34,861 bases of DNA. It comes from a virus. The stretch is taken from positions 1 to 34,861 of IMG/VR virus record IMGVR_UViG_3300042294_003323. One strand, given 5' to 3'. Shown here one piece after another: positions 8,157 to 16,595 of the stretch. The number at the start of each line of letters is the position of its first letter. The stretch's first letter is position 1. The notes beneath the pieces were generated by a model, which saw nothing but the letters and a program-made list of their open reading frames with translations, had not been told where the DNA came from and searched no databases. A program made the translations under genes and the position numbers.

Positions 8157-9269
8157 ATGCCAGCAATTACAACCGCACCGAAAAACGGCCTCTTTCGAAC
8201 TCAAACGACCAACGCACCCCCGGTGCGAGTCGACCGAGCCGCTCGAGTCGTTTTCGGCTGTGCTCTCATGCAGGCTGGAGATTTGAATCCGGGCGATTCG
8301 AGAAACTGGACCGTTACGCCGGAAACGCTGTTTCAGGCGCACGAACTCGGCAGCCGTGGAAACAACGGGCTCAAGGCGCGATTCACTCACCCGAATATGT
8401 CGTCGGACGGAATGGGTTCATACCTAGGCCGCTGGAAAAATCTCAGAATTGACGGTGACACTTTAAGAGCCGATCTGCACATCGCCGACGCCGCCTTCAC
8501 TTCACCGCAGGGGGATCTGGGAACGTATGTCATGGAAATGGCAGACAGCGAACCGGATATGTTCGGTGTCAGTTTGGCCACCGAACTCGACATGGAAAGC
8601 CTCGCTCAATTCGAGCAGGAACGTGACATCAGCGGCGACGGCTCGGCTCGCTGGGAAATGAAATTCACAGCAGTGCGGGCCGGAGACGTCGTCGACGAGC
8701 CAGCCGCAACCCGCGGCGGAATGTTCGACTTGTTAACGGTCGATCAACGAAACCTGCCAGCTCAGGCTACTGCGCTGCTTCAAACATACTTTGGCGATGC
8801 GGAACCTGCCGTGGTCCGTTCCCGTATCGACGGATTTCTGGACCGCTATTTCAGCAACAAAGGGGCAACCATGCCGGAACAAACGACCTCGCCAGTCGAG
8901 GAAACAACGCCAACCACTGAGACGCCAACCGAGCAACCGACGACGCCTACCCCGACGACCACAGAACCGCCGGCCAACGAGTTCGGCAGCGTCGATCTCG
9001 GAGAGTATATGAGCACGTTCGGTGATGCCGACGGCGCTCGAATGTTCCGCGATCGGGTTCCGTTTCAAACGGCACTCGTTCAGCATCTCGCGAAACTCCG
9101 CGGCACCATTCAGGATCTTTCCGCAGAGAACGCTCAGATCAAGGCACGTTCCGCAGAACTGGCAAAAACGATGCACGGAGAGACCGAGCCGGTAAACGTC
9201 GGCCAGGGCGAGAAAAAGAAGTCACTGTCCGAGGCTTTCCGCCGGGGATCAAACCCGAAACAACGCTGA
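8157..9269 (+). CDS. Prohead protease fused to scaffold domain
   Basis: 370 residues. The N-terminal ~200 residues look like a prohead serine protease of the assemblin type: FTHP with His78 and GVSL with Ser139 are the probable catalytic pair, between them the YLGRW...LRADLHI core. A Pro/Thr-rich linker (about 240-275) leads to a charged coiled-coil C-terminus that should act as scaffold. The layout matches lambda C-Nu3. The protease processes capsid components and itself during maturation. Confidence 0.85.
   Translation: MPAITTAPKNGLFRTQTTNAPPVRVDRAARVVFGCALMQAGDLNPGDSRNWTVTPETLFQAHELGSRGNNGLKARFTHPNMSSDGMGSYLGRWKNLRIDGDTLRADLHIADAAFTSPQGDLGTYVMEMADSEPDMFGVSLATELDMESLAQFEQERDISGDGSARWEMKFTAVRAGDVVDEPAATRGGMFDLLTVDQRNLPAQATALLQTYFGDAEPAVVRSRIDGFLDRYFSNKGATMPEQTTSPVEETTPTTETPTEQPTTPTPTTTEPPANEFGSVDLGEYMSTFGDADGARMFRDRVPFQTALVQHLAKLRGTIQDLSAENAQIKARSAELAKTMHGETEPVNVGQGEKKKSLSEAFRRGSNPKQR
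8871..9269 (+). CDS. Nested scaffold protein (internal in-frame start, Nu3-like)
   Basis: An ATG at 8871 lies in frame inside the protease gene, preceded by AAAGGGG at a good distance. It would give a 132-residue protein made only of the Pro/Thr linker and the helical C-terminal domain. Lambda Nu3 is made in the same way from the 3' end of gene C. Separate translation would supply many scaffold copies per protease. It is a prediction from the RBS and family precedent. Confidence 0.6.
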   Translation: MPEQTTSPVEETTPTTETPTEQPTTPTPTTTEPPANEFGSVDLGEYMSTFGDADGARMFRDRVPFQTALVQHLAKLRGTIQDLSAENAQIKARSAELAKTMHGETEPVNVGQGEKKKSLSEAFRRGSNPKQR

Positions 9270-9311
9270 GCCGCCAGAACCGCGGCAACGAATCACCTTT
9301 GTCTCCGTGAT

Positions 9312-9350
9312 GGGAGACCCGGATAAGGACGACGGTCCCCGGGTTCTCCC
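9312..9350 (+). promoter_or_regulatory. Strong hairpin between scaffold and capsid genes
   Basis: GGGAGACCCGG (9312-9322) pairs with CCGGGTTCTCCC (9339-9350) with one bulged base. A T-run (9361-9365) follows about ten bases later. It lies in the 140-base gap before the capsid ATG. It could be a partial terminator, an mRNA-stabilising 3' or 5' structure, or a processing site that sets capsid level. Confidence 0.6.
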
Positions 9351-9409
9351 TCAACGAGAGTTTTTGTTTGACGAAATCCATCACGGGGGATCGAAAAGGA
9401 ATCCTCCAA

Positions 9410-10378
9410 ATGGCTGATACTCTGACGACGCTGGCCGAGCTGGTGCTGTTCAACAGCGCCGACGTGAATCCAGCCGAAATGACCAACATTCTAAACGGTG
9501 CTCCGGTGCTGTCGGCATTGCACGCGATGCCATCCAGCAACGGCACACTGCACAAGTACAACATCGAAACCGGCGCACCGGTCGTCGGGTTCCGTGCTGT
9601 GAACGACGGAGCCGATTACACGGCCGGCAGCAGCACTCAGACCAGCGTCACGCTGAAATACCTCGACGCCAAGGTGATCGAGGACGCCGCAGAATGCGGA
9701 GCCTACAAGGGCGGGGCCGAGGCGTGGATGGACCACCGCACTAGCCGCGTTCTGCGTCAGGCGTTGTACGTCTACGAAAAACAGGTCTGGTATGGGACCG
9801 TTCACGGTAGCTCGGACGGATTCGCAGGTTTGGCGAATGATGCCAACTACAACGGCAGCGGCGACGCTCTCGTCGTTGATGCTGGCGGCACGACCGCCGG
9901 AACTGGTTCCTCAGTCTGGTTGCTGTGCTCGACTCCAGACGACGCCGCGTTCGCTCTTGTTGGTGCTGGTGATCCAGCGATTAATGGCGGGAACAATATC
10001 AACTTCACAATCAGCGAAACGTTTCGCTCGATGGTTCTCGGAGCCAACTCCAAGAGCATGACGGCACTTTGCCGCGATGCTGGGGCGCATTTGGGCATTC
10101 AAGTCGGCAGCAAATACGCTTGCGTGCGAATTGCCAACCTGACAGCAGACAGCGGCAAGGGTCTGACTGACGCACTGTTGGAGGATGCAATGGCCTTGTT
10201 CCCGTCGTCAATGCAGCCGACTGTGATCGCCATGAGCCGCCGCAGCCGAAAGCAGCTCCGCAAGAGCCGAACGACCTACAGCCCGACCGGTATGCCAGCA
10301 CCGAACCCGATCGAGTTCGACGGTGTTCCGATTTTCGTAACGGACAGCATCATCGACACCGAGACGCTGTTGGCGTAG
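9410..10378 (+). CDS. Major capsid protein
   Basis: 322 residues, following the protease/scaffold gene, in the position of lambda E. Pattern support: a hydrophilic N-terminal helix, the TGAPVVGFRAVN...SVTLKYLDAKV beta region, the long helix ALYVYEKQVWYGT, and the C-terminal EFDGVPIFVTDSIIDTE segment typical of HK97-like capsid proteins (P-domain end). ATG 9410 is preferred over an upstream TTG because AAAAGGAA precedes it. Confidence 0.85.
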   Translation: MADTLTTLAELVLFNSADVNPAEMTNILNGAPVLSALHAMPSSNGTLHKYNIETGAPVVGFRAVNDGADYTAGSSTQTSVTLKYLDAKVIEDAAECGAYKGGAEAWMDHRTSRVLRQALYVYEKQVWYGTVHGSSDGFAGLANDANYNGSGDALVVDAGGTTAGTGSSVWLLCSTPDDAAFALVGAGDPAINGGNNINFTISETFRSMVLGANSKSMTALCRDAGAHLGIQVGSKYACVRIANLTADSGKGLTDALLEDAMALFPSSMQPTVIAMSRRSRKQLRKSRTTYSPTGMPAPNPIEFDGVPIFVTDSIIDTETLLA

Positions 10379-10479
10379 TCCTTTCCTCAGGGTTGCTCAC
10401 TCGCTCGGCTGCAGAGCCTTCACTGTATCCGAGTCGAGTGGGCAATTTTGACACATCGCGAAAACAATGGCGTTCCGAC

Positions 10480-10851
10480 ATGGTTTCACCCGTTCAAGCA
10501 GCAATGCAAGCGACACACGCGGCCACTCGCCGCGTCCGTGGTGAATCCGTGACATACACACGCGGAGCGACAACCGCGACCGTGACGGCGACCAGAGGCA
10601 GCAGCCGCTGGACGTCCGAAGCAGTCGAGGGCTCCGTCAATGTCGATGAGCGTTCCGAGGACTGGCTGATTCTTGCCACCGATTTGACGGAGGCCGGAAT
10701 CACTGGCGGACCGACGCGAGGCGACACAATCACCGATGAAAACGACGTCGTTTTTCGTGCTATGCCGCCCGGATCAACGGAGCAGGTCTGGCGATGGCAC
10801 GACAGAGGCCGAACCGTTTACAGAATCTTCAGCAAGGAACGGAACTCATGA
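10480..10851 (+). CDS. Head-tail connector / head completion protein
   Basis: 123 residues. A helical N-terminus leads to a beta-barrel-like domain with a TRGDTI turn (residues 80-85) and a terminal WRWHDRGRTVYRIFSK strand pair, as in head-closure or gpFII-type joining proteins. The position directly after the capsid gene agrees. The stop overlaps the next ATG (ATGA). The start is uncertain because no clear Shine-Dalgarno lies upstream of ATG 10480; an in-frame upstream start at 10393 would add 29 unlikely residues. Confidence 0.65.
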   Translation: MVSPVQAAMQATHAATRRVRGESVTYTRGATTATVTATRGSSRWTSEAVEGSVNVDERSEDWLILATDLTEAGITGGPTRGDTITDENDVVFRAMPPGSTEQVWRWHDRGRTVYRIFSKERNS

Positions 10852-11162
10852 GTTCTGGTATTCAGGAAGCAGCAACGAAAGGACTCGTCGACTGGGCAAA
10901 AGGCCAACCATTTACCAACGTCCTGCTCACGGCAATTTTCTGTGCGGGTTGTTGGTTTGTGTACTTCGCTCTCAATGTGGCAATCCCACAGCATATAAAA
11001 ACGTTGAACGATTCAGCGGAGCGAATACACACCTCCCACAGGGAGGAACGTACCGAGACGGTCAAAATGTACGACAAGTGGAACAGTCAGATTTTCGAAC
11101 TGAAACGAGAGGCACAACAGGCGACTAGAGCACAGGCACCTGTCGCAAGTGTGGAACAGTAA
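10848..11162 (+). CDS. Single-pass membrane protein with helical tail
   Basis: 104 residues. One hydrophobic helix (about 23-45, with two Cys and aromatic residues) and a long charged C-terminal helix. AGGAACGG precedes the ATG, which overlaps the previous stop (ATGA). A membrane protein in the head-tail joining block is unusual. It could be a holin or another lysis protein placed inside the structural operon. No family recognised. Confidence 0.65.
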   Translation: MSSGIQEAATKGLVDWAKGQPFTNVLLTAIFCAGCWFVYFALNVAIPQHIKTLNDSAERIHTSHREERTETVKMYDKWNSQIFELKREAQQATRAQAPVASVEQ

Positions 11163-11165
11163 CAT

Positions 11166-11636
11166 ATGGCACTCAGCGCACATCAGGAACTTGCAGACGT
11201 CCTCCGTGGCCTCATCGCCGCGTGGGGCTCGCTGCCGTCCGGATTCAGCGTTGAACGAGTTTATAGCGTCGACCGATACGTCGGCGGCTGGACTGATGAA
11301 GCTCCTGGGCGAATTTGCGTCCTCGTGTCATCGATCACGCCAGAGCGCACCGGACGCAATACAGATCAAGACGACGTGACTGTCTCCGTCGTCTGGCTGC
11401 AGAAACTGACAGACATCACAACGATCACTGAGACAGACACGGCCGACACTAACGCCGACACACTCCGAAAGTTCCTAAGATCAAAGCAGCGGGCGACGCT
11501 CCCAGTATTCGGTCGGACAGCCAGCCGCGTCGCCACTGGTGTTCCGACACCATACGCCGCCGACATGATCCGCAACAATGAGATTTTTTGTTGTGTCATT
11601 CAAACGACCTACAGACTGTTCGCGGAGGTCGCGTGA
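11166..11636 (+). CDS. Tail terminator-like protein (gpU position)
   Basis: 156 residues. An N-terminal helix with Glu-Leu-Ala-Asp-Val-Leu, a beta strand around GRICVLVSS, a second VTVSVVWLQK strand and a TYRLFAEVA C-terminal strand give the alpha/beta pattern of tail terminator proteins. It caps the tail tube and connects it to the head. Its stop and the next start share one base (TGATG). Confidence 0.6.
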   Translation: MALSAHQELADVLRGLIAAWGSLPSGFSVERVYSVDRYVGGWTDEAPGRICVLVSSITPERTGRNTDQDDVTVSVVWLQKLTDITTITETDTADTNADTLRKFLRSKQRATLPVFGRTASRVATGVPTPYAADMIRNNEIFCCVIQTTYRLFAEVA

Positions 11637-12181
11637 TGGCATTCCAACCGTTCAAAGTGCAGCTTTCGAGATTCCTCGACAGACCGCTCGCGAAGCAACT
11701 CGGAAAGACTCGCCGCAGATACCTGACAAGAGTCGGCGGTGCGATTCGCAAGACGGCTAAACGACTGTTGAAACCAGCGAAGGAAATGAGCCTCTCGGAA
11801 ATGACTCCAGAGGCACGCGCCCAGTATTGGTATGAGGTTTCACGCTGGCGGAAGGGACTTCGCAAGTCGGAGCCAATGCTGCCGGACCGCGTCGCACCCC
11901 GAGGAAGGCCGCCGCTACTTCACACACATTTGATCAAACGCGATGCCAGAGGAAAAACAGTCTTCAACAAAACCGGCAAGGTCAAGACGTTTAACCCTCT
12001 CAAGGATCTGATTCTGTTCTCTCTCGACGATGCTGGAACCTCCGTTGTGATCGGCCCGAGCCAGTTTCATAGCGGCAACCTGCAACGACTCGAAAAAAAT
12101 AACCCATTCATGGAACCGGCGTTTGCCGCGATCGAGCCTCAATTTCCTCAATTCCTCGCCGCCGCAAGTGGCAACAACTAA
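11636..12181 (+). CDS. Tail completion protein, HK97 gp10 / gpZ-like
   Basis: 181 residues, basic. The N-terminal helix, the GRPPLLHT loop, the DLILFSLDDAGTSVVIGPS strand pair and the LEKNNPFMEPAFAAI helix at the end match the HK97 gp10/minor tail (Z) pattern. It joins tail tube to head connector. GGAGG lies about eight bases before the ATG at 11636, so the longer upstream frame is not used. Confidence 0.65.
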   Translation: MAFQPFKVQLSRFLDRPLAKQLGKTRRRYLTRVGGAIRKTAKRLLKPAKEMSLSEMTPEARAQYWYEVSRWRKGLRKSEPMLPDRVAPRGRPPLLHTHLIKRDARGKTVFNKTGKVKTFNPLKDLILFSLDDAGTSVVIGPSQFHSGNLQRLEKNNPFMEPAFAAIEPQFPQFLAAASGNN

Positions 12182-12193
12182 GGACAAAGAAAC

Positions 12194-12658
12194 ATGGTAG
12201 CCGCAACGCCCGGGGCCGTTTATGGCGATGACGCGAAACTTTACTACTCCGCAACACTTGGCGGAGCCGGATCACTGACCGTCATTGATTGCGTAATTGA
12301 TGACACGATCAACCGCGAACGACGATCAAGCGAAGTCGTTTACCGCGGAGCCGACGAGGTTATGGAGCACGTCGGCAAGTGCAAAACGACCATCAGCGGG
12401 AACTTGATGACGCTGGTCGGGACGCCTGGCGTCGCGTATTTGGTTCTAAAAGCCGCGTTTCAGGCAAAAACGACGCTTCACTGGGCCGCCTCTACCGGTG
12501 ACATCACTGAGGTCGGCGCACAAGTCACACGCTTTGAGGGCAAGATCAAGAGTTGGACGGAGTCACGTCCGGACAATGGGAACGTTCAGGTGGCGTTCGA
12601 AATCGTCAAAACGCCGGACAGCAGTTACGCGACGACTCTGGCTGTTACCGCTTCCTAA
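12194..12658 (+). CDS. Major tail tube protein
   Basis: 154 residues, beta-rich. A DCVIDDTINRERRSSEVVYRG segment is followed by VGKCKTTISGNLMTL and a C-terminal VQVAFEIVKTPDSS strand pair, the pattern of gpV-type tube proteins. The protein stacks in hexameric rings around the tape measure. A terminator hairpin follows directly, as often seen after highly expressed tube genes. Confidence 0.72.
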   Translation: MVAATPGAVYGDDAKLYYSATLGGAGSLTVIDCVIDDTINRERRSSEVVYRGADEVMEHVGKCKTTISGNLMTLVGTPGVAYLVLKAAFQAKTTLHWAASTGDITEVGAQVTRFEGKIKSWTESRPDNGNVQVAFEIVKTPDSSYATTLAVTAS

Positions 12659-12677
12659 CGGTCGCCGCACAATCACA

Positions 12678-12712
12678 GCCGCGGTGTGAATGCCGCGGCG
12701 TTTTCTGTTTTT
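12678..12712 (+). terminator. Rho-independent terminator after tail tube gene
   Basis: GCCGCGG (12678-12684), an 8-base loop and CCGCGGC (12693-12699) are followed at once by GTTTTCTGTTTTT. This is a classic intrinsic terminator. Since tail genes continue on the same strand, it probably attenuates rather than ends the operon. Confidence 0.8.
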
Positions 12713-12729
12713 CAATGAGGGAACGAGAC

Positions 12730-12876
12730 ATGCCAGAACTTGGCGAAATCAACGAGGTCGAGGTCATCAAGGCGGACGGTTCGAAAACCACCGTGAAACT
12801 GAAAACGATCGGCATTAAGCGAGAGCCGAAACCGCCAGAGCCGCAGGAACCTATTACGCCGGCCGAACCAGAATAG
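12730..12876 (+). CDS. Small tail-region protein
   Basis: 48 residues, charged, with a beta-like N-terminus and a Pro/Glu-rich tail. ATG 12730 is chosen because GAGGGA lies seven bases upstream; a further ATG at 12715 is in frame but lacks a site. The position between tube and chaperone genes suggests a tail assembly role. No family recognised. Confidence 0.55.
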   Translation: MPELGEINEVEVIKADGSKTTVKLKTIGIKREPKPPEPQEPITPAEPE

Positions 12877-12918
12877 ACCGGCCGACGAACAACGCAACCA
12901 CGAACCTGAGGGCAAACA

Positions 12919-13470
12919 ATGCACGCGACATGGACAGACAATACGGGGCATCCGCACCCGTTGAAGATAGACGGAGCAACCGCGAAACGCCTGCTCCGGG
13001 AATGCGATATTAACCTGCTGACCTGTTTGGTCGACACGGGGCACATTCAAAAGATCATACAGCGACTGGCAGACGAGCCAGAGGTACTCATGGCAGCGTG
13101 TGCCTGTTGTGAAGGAATCGACCCTAAGGCGCAAGATCACTATTTCAGCCTCTGGGACGGCGACGCATTTCAGACCGCATCGGTGGCACTGTTGGAAGCG
13201 ATCGCTGATTTTTTCCCGGTCCGGCCTCGTCAGATCCTGACGACATTGATCAGCAAGATGATCGAGGCCGCGGAAATGGTCAGCGGCAAAGCACTGACGG
13301 CGGTAATGAAGCAACTGGAGGAAACGGACTTTTCTTCGGTCGTCGACAGATCGCAGACCCGTGGAGGTGGTGGAACTGGATCTGCGGAGTCGTCGGCAAC
13401 GGGGCAGAAACGCTCACCCTCCGGGAACTTCTATGGCGGTGGGAAGGAATCACGTATCACGAATTCATGA
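12919..13470 (+). CDS. Tail assembly chaperone (G-like)
   Basis: 183 residues. The position before the tape measure and the helical core (about 20-140) fit a lambda gpG-like chaperone that holds the tape measure during tail assembly. After about residue 140 the translation turns into a low-complexity Gly/Ser tail, and coding character moves to the -1 frame. The stop codon overlaps an ATG in that frame (ATGA at 13467). Confidence 0.7.
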   Translation: MHATWTDNTGHPHPLKIDGATAKRLLRECDINLLTCLVDTGHIQKIIQRLADEPEVLMAACACCEGIDPKAQDHYFSLWDGDAFQTASVALLEAIADFFPVRPRQILTTLISKMIEAAEMVSGKALTAVMKQLEETDFSSVVDRSQTRGGGGTGSAESSATGQKRSPSGNFYGGGKESRITNS

Positions 13471-13682
13471 TCGCCGGCCATATCGTCGCCGCGGTTTACA
13501 ACGTGAACCGAACGAAGGACACGCAAAAGGTCTGGAGCTGGATCGACTCGCACCCGAGTCATCAGAAACAGAAACGACACGGAGCCAGTGGAAAACAGGT
13601 TATCGCAGCGGTCGCCGCGATGGGCTCCGGAGAATGGGAGTTTGCTCCCGGGTACGACTGGTCCGTGATTATGGGAACTTGA
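13467..13682 (+). CDS. Downstream part of tail chaperone (GT), probably made by -1 frameshift
   Basis: The -1 frame relative to the G gene is open from 13209 to 13682. Its clearly protein-like section starts upstream of the ATG at 13467, around 13368, with WNWICG and TLTLRELLW, and continues through NVNRTKD to the end. This resembles the TLREL...N.NR pattern of lambda T-like domains, so the start is most likely reached by ribosomal frameshifting from G. The coordinates give the part after the only in-frame ATG. Translation from that ATG by coupling is the alternative. Confidence 0.6.
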   Translation: MIAGHIVAAVYNVNRTKDTQKVWSWIDSHPSHQKQKRHGASGKQVIAAVAAMGSGEWEFAPGYDWSVIMGT

Positions 13683-13683
13683 A

Positions 13684-15414
13684 ATGTCCAGCGGTGGAAT
13701 CGAAGCGGCAAAAGCGTTTGTGCGAGTCTATTGGGAAGACTCCGCCATCCGCCGAGGCATTGAAAGCACAAAAGCGATGCTCGAGTCCACGGCCGCCAAT
13801 ATCGCCTCGATCGGGGCTGGAATGGCTGGAGCTGGGGCAACGATTCTGGCACCGCTGACAGCCGCCGTGTTTCAGTTTGCGGGAGCTGGGGCAGCAATCG
13901 ACGACATGAGTCAGAGAACCGGAGCCAGTGCAGAGGCACTCAGTCAGCTTGCATACGCCGCCGGCCAGTCTGGAACCGACATCGGCACGGTCGAAAAAAG
14001 TATTCGAAAGCTCGGCAAGACCGTGACAGAAGCCGCTGACGGAAGTCAGGGAGCCGCCGCCGCTCTTGCCGCGATCGGTCTGAGTGCTGCCGAGCTGTCG
14101 ACGATGACACCGGAGCAACAACTGCAGGCCGTCGCCGATGGACTCGCAAAGATCCCCGATCCCGGTGAGAAAGCCGCGCGAGCGATGGACGTCCTCGGCA
14201 AATCAGGGGCCGACATGCTGCCTCTGATGAACGGCGGAGCTGAGGGAATCCGGGAACTCATGAACGAGGCCGACGCGCTCGGTCTCACTCTATCAGGCGA
14301 TCAAGCAGCGTCCGCCGCCGCGTTTGATGATATGTGGGATAAACTCAAAAACACGTTCGGAGCCGTGTCCATGCAAATCGGGGCCGCGCTGGCTCCGGCA
14401 ATCACTGACCTGATGGGCCGCGTTGTTCCCGTCGTCGCCCAGGTCGTTCAGTGGATCCGCGAAAACGGAGGACTCATCAAGGGCGTCGCCATGCTGGGCG
14501 TGGGGCTGGTTGTCGCTGGCGCTGCATTGACTACATTCGCCGGACTGCTCACTGGTATCGCGTTTGTTCTCGGAGCAATCACGAGTCCTCTGGGAATTAT
14601 GATCGGACTCATCGCCGGTCTGGGCGTTGCGGTGATTCAGTATTTCGGCGGAGCGACGAACGCTCTCAACATGCTGAAGGATGCCTTTCCGGGACTGCTG
14701 GCACCGATTCAGGAAGTCGGCGGGGCAATGATGAAGTTCCTTAACGCTGGCGAATACCAGAAAGCCGCGGAGGTTCTCTGGCTCGGCCTCAAACTGGCGT
14801 GGATCACCGGAATAGACGCACTCAATCAAGAATGGTTGATCTGGAAACACGCATTCCAAGACGTTTTCGATTCGGCAGCTAACTACGTCGTGAAGAAATG
14901 GGCCAAACTGCAGAACACACTGGCAAAGGGTATCGTCAGTGTGATGGCGTTTTTCGATTCTTCAATTAACGTCGATGACGTGAACGCTGAACTCGAGGCC
15001 ATGCTACAGCAGCAACTGGCAACGACAGACACGGCCGCAGCGGAACGACAAAAGGAACGGGATGCCGAATTCGCCTCCAATGTCGGCAAGGTCAATGCCG
15101 ATTTGATCGCCGCCCGCGAGGCTCTGGCGGCGTCCGTGTCTGAGGCAGCCGCACTCGAGCCAGCCGTTCCAGAGGCCGTCACAGCGGCACAGCAGGCACT
15201 GACGACTCAGCTCGATGACGTTTCCGTGAACGTCGCCGCGGCTACAAAAACACCGATGAACCAACCGCAGGACATCAGAAGCGTCGGCGGGGCCGCTCAA
15301 CTGACGAACCTGATCAACAGGACCGGCGAGGTGTCCCGGCGTCAACTCGACGCACTGCTGGAGATCGCACGAAACACAGCGGGCGGATTCAGCCCGGAGG
15401 TGGTGAATATCTGA
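13684..15414 (+). CDS. Tail tape measure protein
   Basis: 576 residues, the longest gene of the tail block. Ala/Gly-rich helical repeats fill the N-terminal half, a hydrophobic region with several membrane-like segments spans about residues 263-320, and a coiled-coil with many Ala/Glu lies about 430-500. At about 0.15 nm per residue it would set a tail near 86 nm. The protein fills the tube and helps DNA entry through the membrane. Its stop shares a base with the next ATG. Confidence 0.85.
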   Translation: MSSGGIEAAKAFVRVYWEDSAIRRGIESTKAMLESTAANIASIGAGMAGAGATILAPLTAAVFQFAGAGAAIDDMSQRTGASAEALSQLAYAAGQSGTDIGTVEKSIRKLGKTVTEAADGSQGAAAALAAIGLSAAELSTMTPEQQLQAVADGLAKIPDPGEKAARAMDVLGKSGADMLPLMNGGAEGIRELMNEADALGLTLSGDQAASAAAFDDMWDKLKNTFGAVSMQIGAALAPAITDLMGRVVPVVAQVVQWIRENGGLIKGVAMLGVGLVVAGAALTTFAGLLTGIAFVLGAITSPLGIMIGLIAGLGVAVIQYFGGATNALNMLKDAFPGLLAPIQEVGGAMMKFLNAGEYQKAAEVLWLGLKLAWITGIDALNQEWLIWKHAFQDVFDSAANYVVKKWAKLQNTLAKGIVSVMAFFDSSINVDDVNAELEAMLQQQLATTDTAAAERQKERDAEFASNVGKVNADLIAAREALAASVSEAAALEPAVPEAVTAAQQALTTQLDDVSVNVAAATKTPMNQPQDIRSVGGAAQLTNLINRTGEVSRRQLDALLEIARNTAGGFSPEVVNI

Positions 15415-16595
15415 TGGCTGTTTCATGGGTCAAAGAACTGAGACGATACGACTGGCAGGAGGACGCCGAGGGCAACGAGACGGCGGTCATAGAATATGAG
15501 ATTTTCGTCGATGATTACACGACGACGATCAGCAGTATTCTCGCGCACGCCAGCGTACCGGATCGTCGCTCCGCTCATCCAGAAAACTCGAACGCCTTGT
15601 GCGTCAGTCGATCACTCAAAGGAGCCAGCGACTTCGACGATCTCATGATTCTTACGGCGACGTTTTCGACGAAACCGATCAGCCAGCAGGACAATAACGA
15701 CCCTTTGAACATGCTAGTCAAGGGGGGAATGCGATCAGCTTGGAAAGAGGTTCCCGCGTATTACGACGCCTTCGGATATCCTCTCGTCAATGGTGCCGGC
15801 GATCTTTACGAGGGGCTAGTCAAAAAACAGCGATTGCGACAAATCAACGTGACGGCCAATTATGCAGCGATTCCGAATTATCTGTTCGATCTCGCCGAAA
15901 CGCTCAACAATGCCGCCGTGACGATACACGGCAAAACCTATCCGGCTGGAACGTGTCTGTTGACCAATGTCAACATGCCGGACGAGCCGACGACATCAAA
16001 AGACGGTGTCTCATACTGGCCGATAACTTACGACGTCGAGGTCAATCCCGCCGGCTATTTCATCATTCTGCCCGACAAGGGAATGCACGAACTCGTTTAT
16101 CAGACCAGAGCCAGCGTCACAGCACCGAACAACAAATTCGCGGACGTATCGAAGGCAACATACGACGCGGAAGGCACGGCGAATCTAAAGCAAGTCATAA
16201 AACGCCGGATTCAAACGAGTGAACAGCAGGACACGGCAGAACCCTTGTGGCTCGATCAGAACGGACAAGCGACGCGGGTAATATCGTTGACGAATACGCC
16301 GTTGACGTCCGGAGCGATGACGGCCGGCAGCGCTACGCTGACGGTAGCCAGTGGACTCGTCGAGGCGACGCACAAAGGCTGTCTGGTCATTGTCCCGGGG
16401 GCCGGTCCGTTCGGCAGAAAATTGGAGGCAACAATTACGGCGGTCGCGAGTGGTACATCGTGTACCTTGAGCCGCGCAGCACTGACGACAGTGTCCGGCA
16501 AATCGGTCTACATTCCGGGGGCACGGTTTCGCCAGTTTACGCTCGATGATCTCGCCGACTGGTCGTCTGTGCCACTCCCGGACAATGAGCCATGA
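15414..16595 (+). CDS. Tail tip protein (unassigned, distal-tail position)
   Basis: 393 residues, mostly beta. It follows the tape measure, where distal tail or baseplate hub proteins are normally encoded. The C-terminal part has alternating hydrophobic strands (TAGSATLTVASG, CLVIVPGAG, KLEATITAV) that look like an immunoglobulin-like or jelly-roll domain. No family motif recognised. Overlaps with both neighbours (TGATG and ATGA) tie it to the tail operon. Confidence 0.7.
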   Translation: MAVSWVKELRRYDWQEDAEGNETAVIEYEIFVDDYTTTISSILAHASVPDRRSAHPENSNALCVSRSLKGASDFDDLMILTATFSTKPISQQDNNDPLNMLVKGGMRSAWKEVPAYYDAFGYPLVNGAGDLYEGLVKKQRLRQINVTANYAAIPNYLFDLAETLNNAAVTIHGKTYPAGTCLLTNVNMPDEPTTSKDGVSYWPITYDVEVNPAGYFIILPDKGMHELVYQTRASVTAPNNKFADVSKATYDAEGTANLKQVIKRRIQTSEQQDTAEPLWLDQNGQATRVISLTNTPLTSGAMTAGSATLTVASGLVEATHKGCLVIVPGAGPFGRKLEATITAVASGTSCTLSRAALTTVSGKSVYIPGARFRQFTLDDLADWSSVPLPDNEP

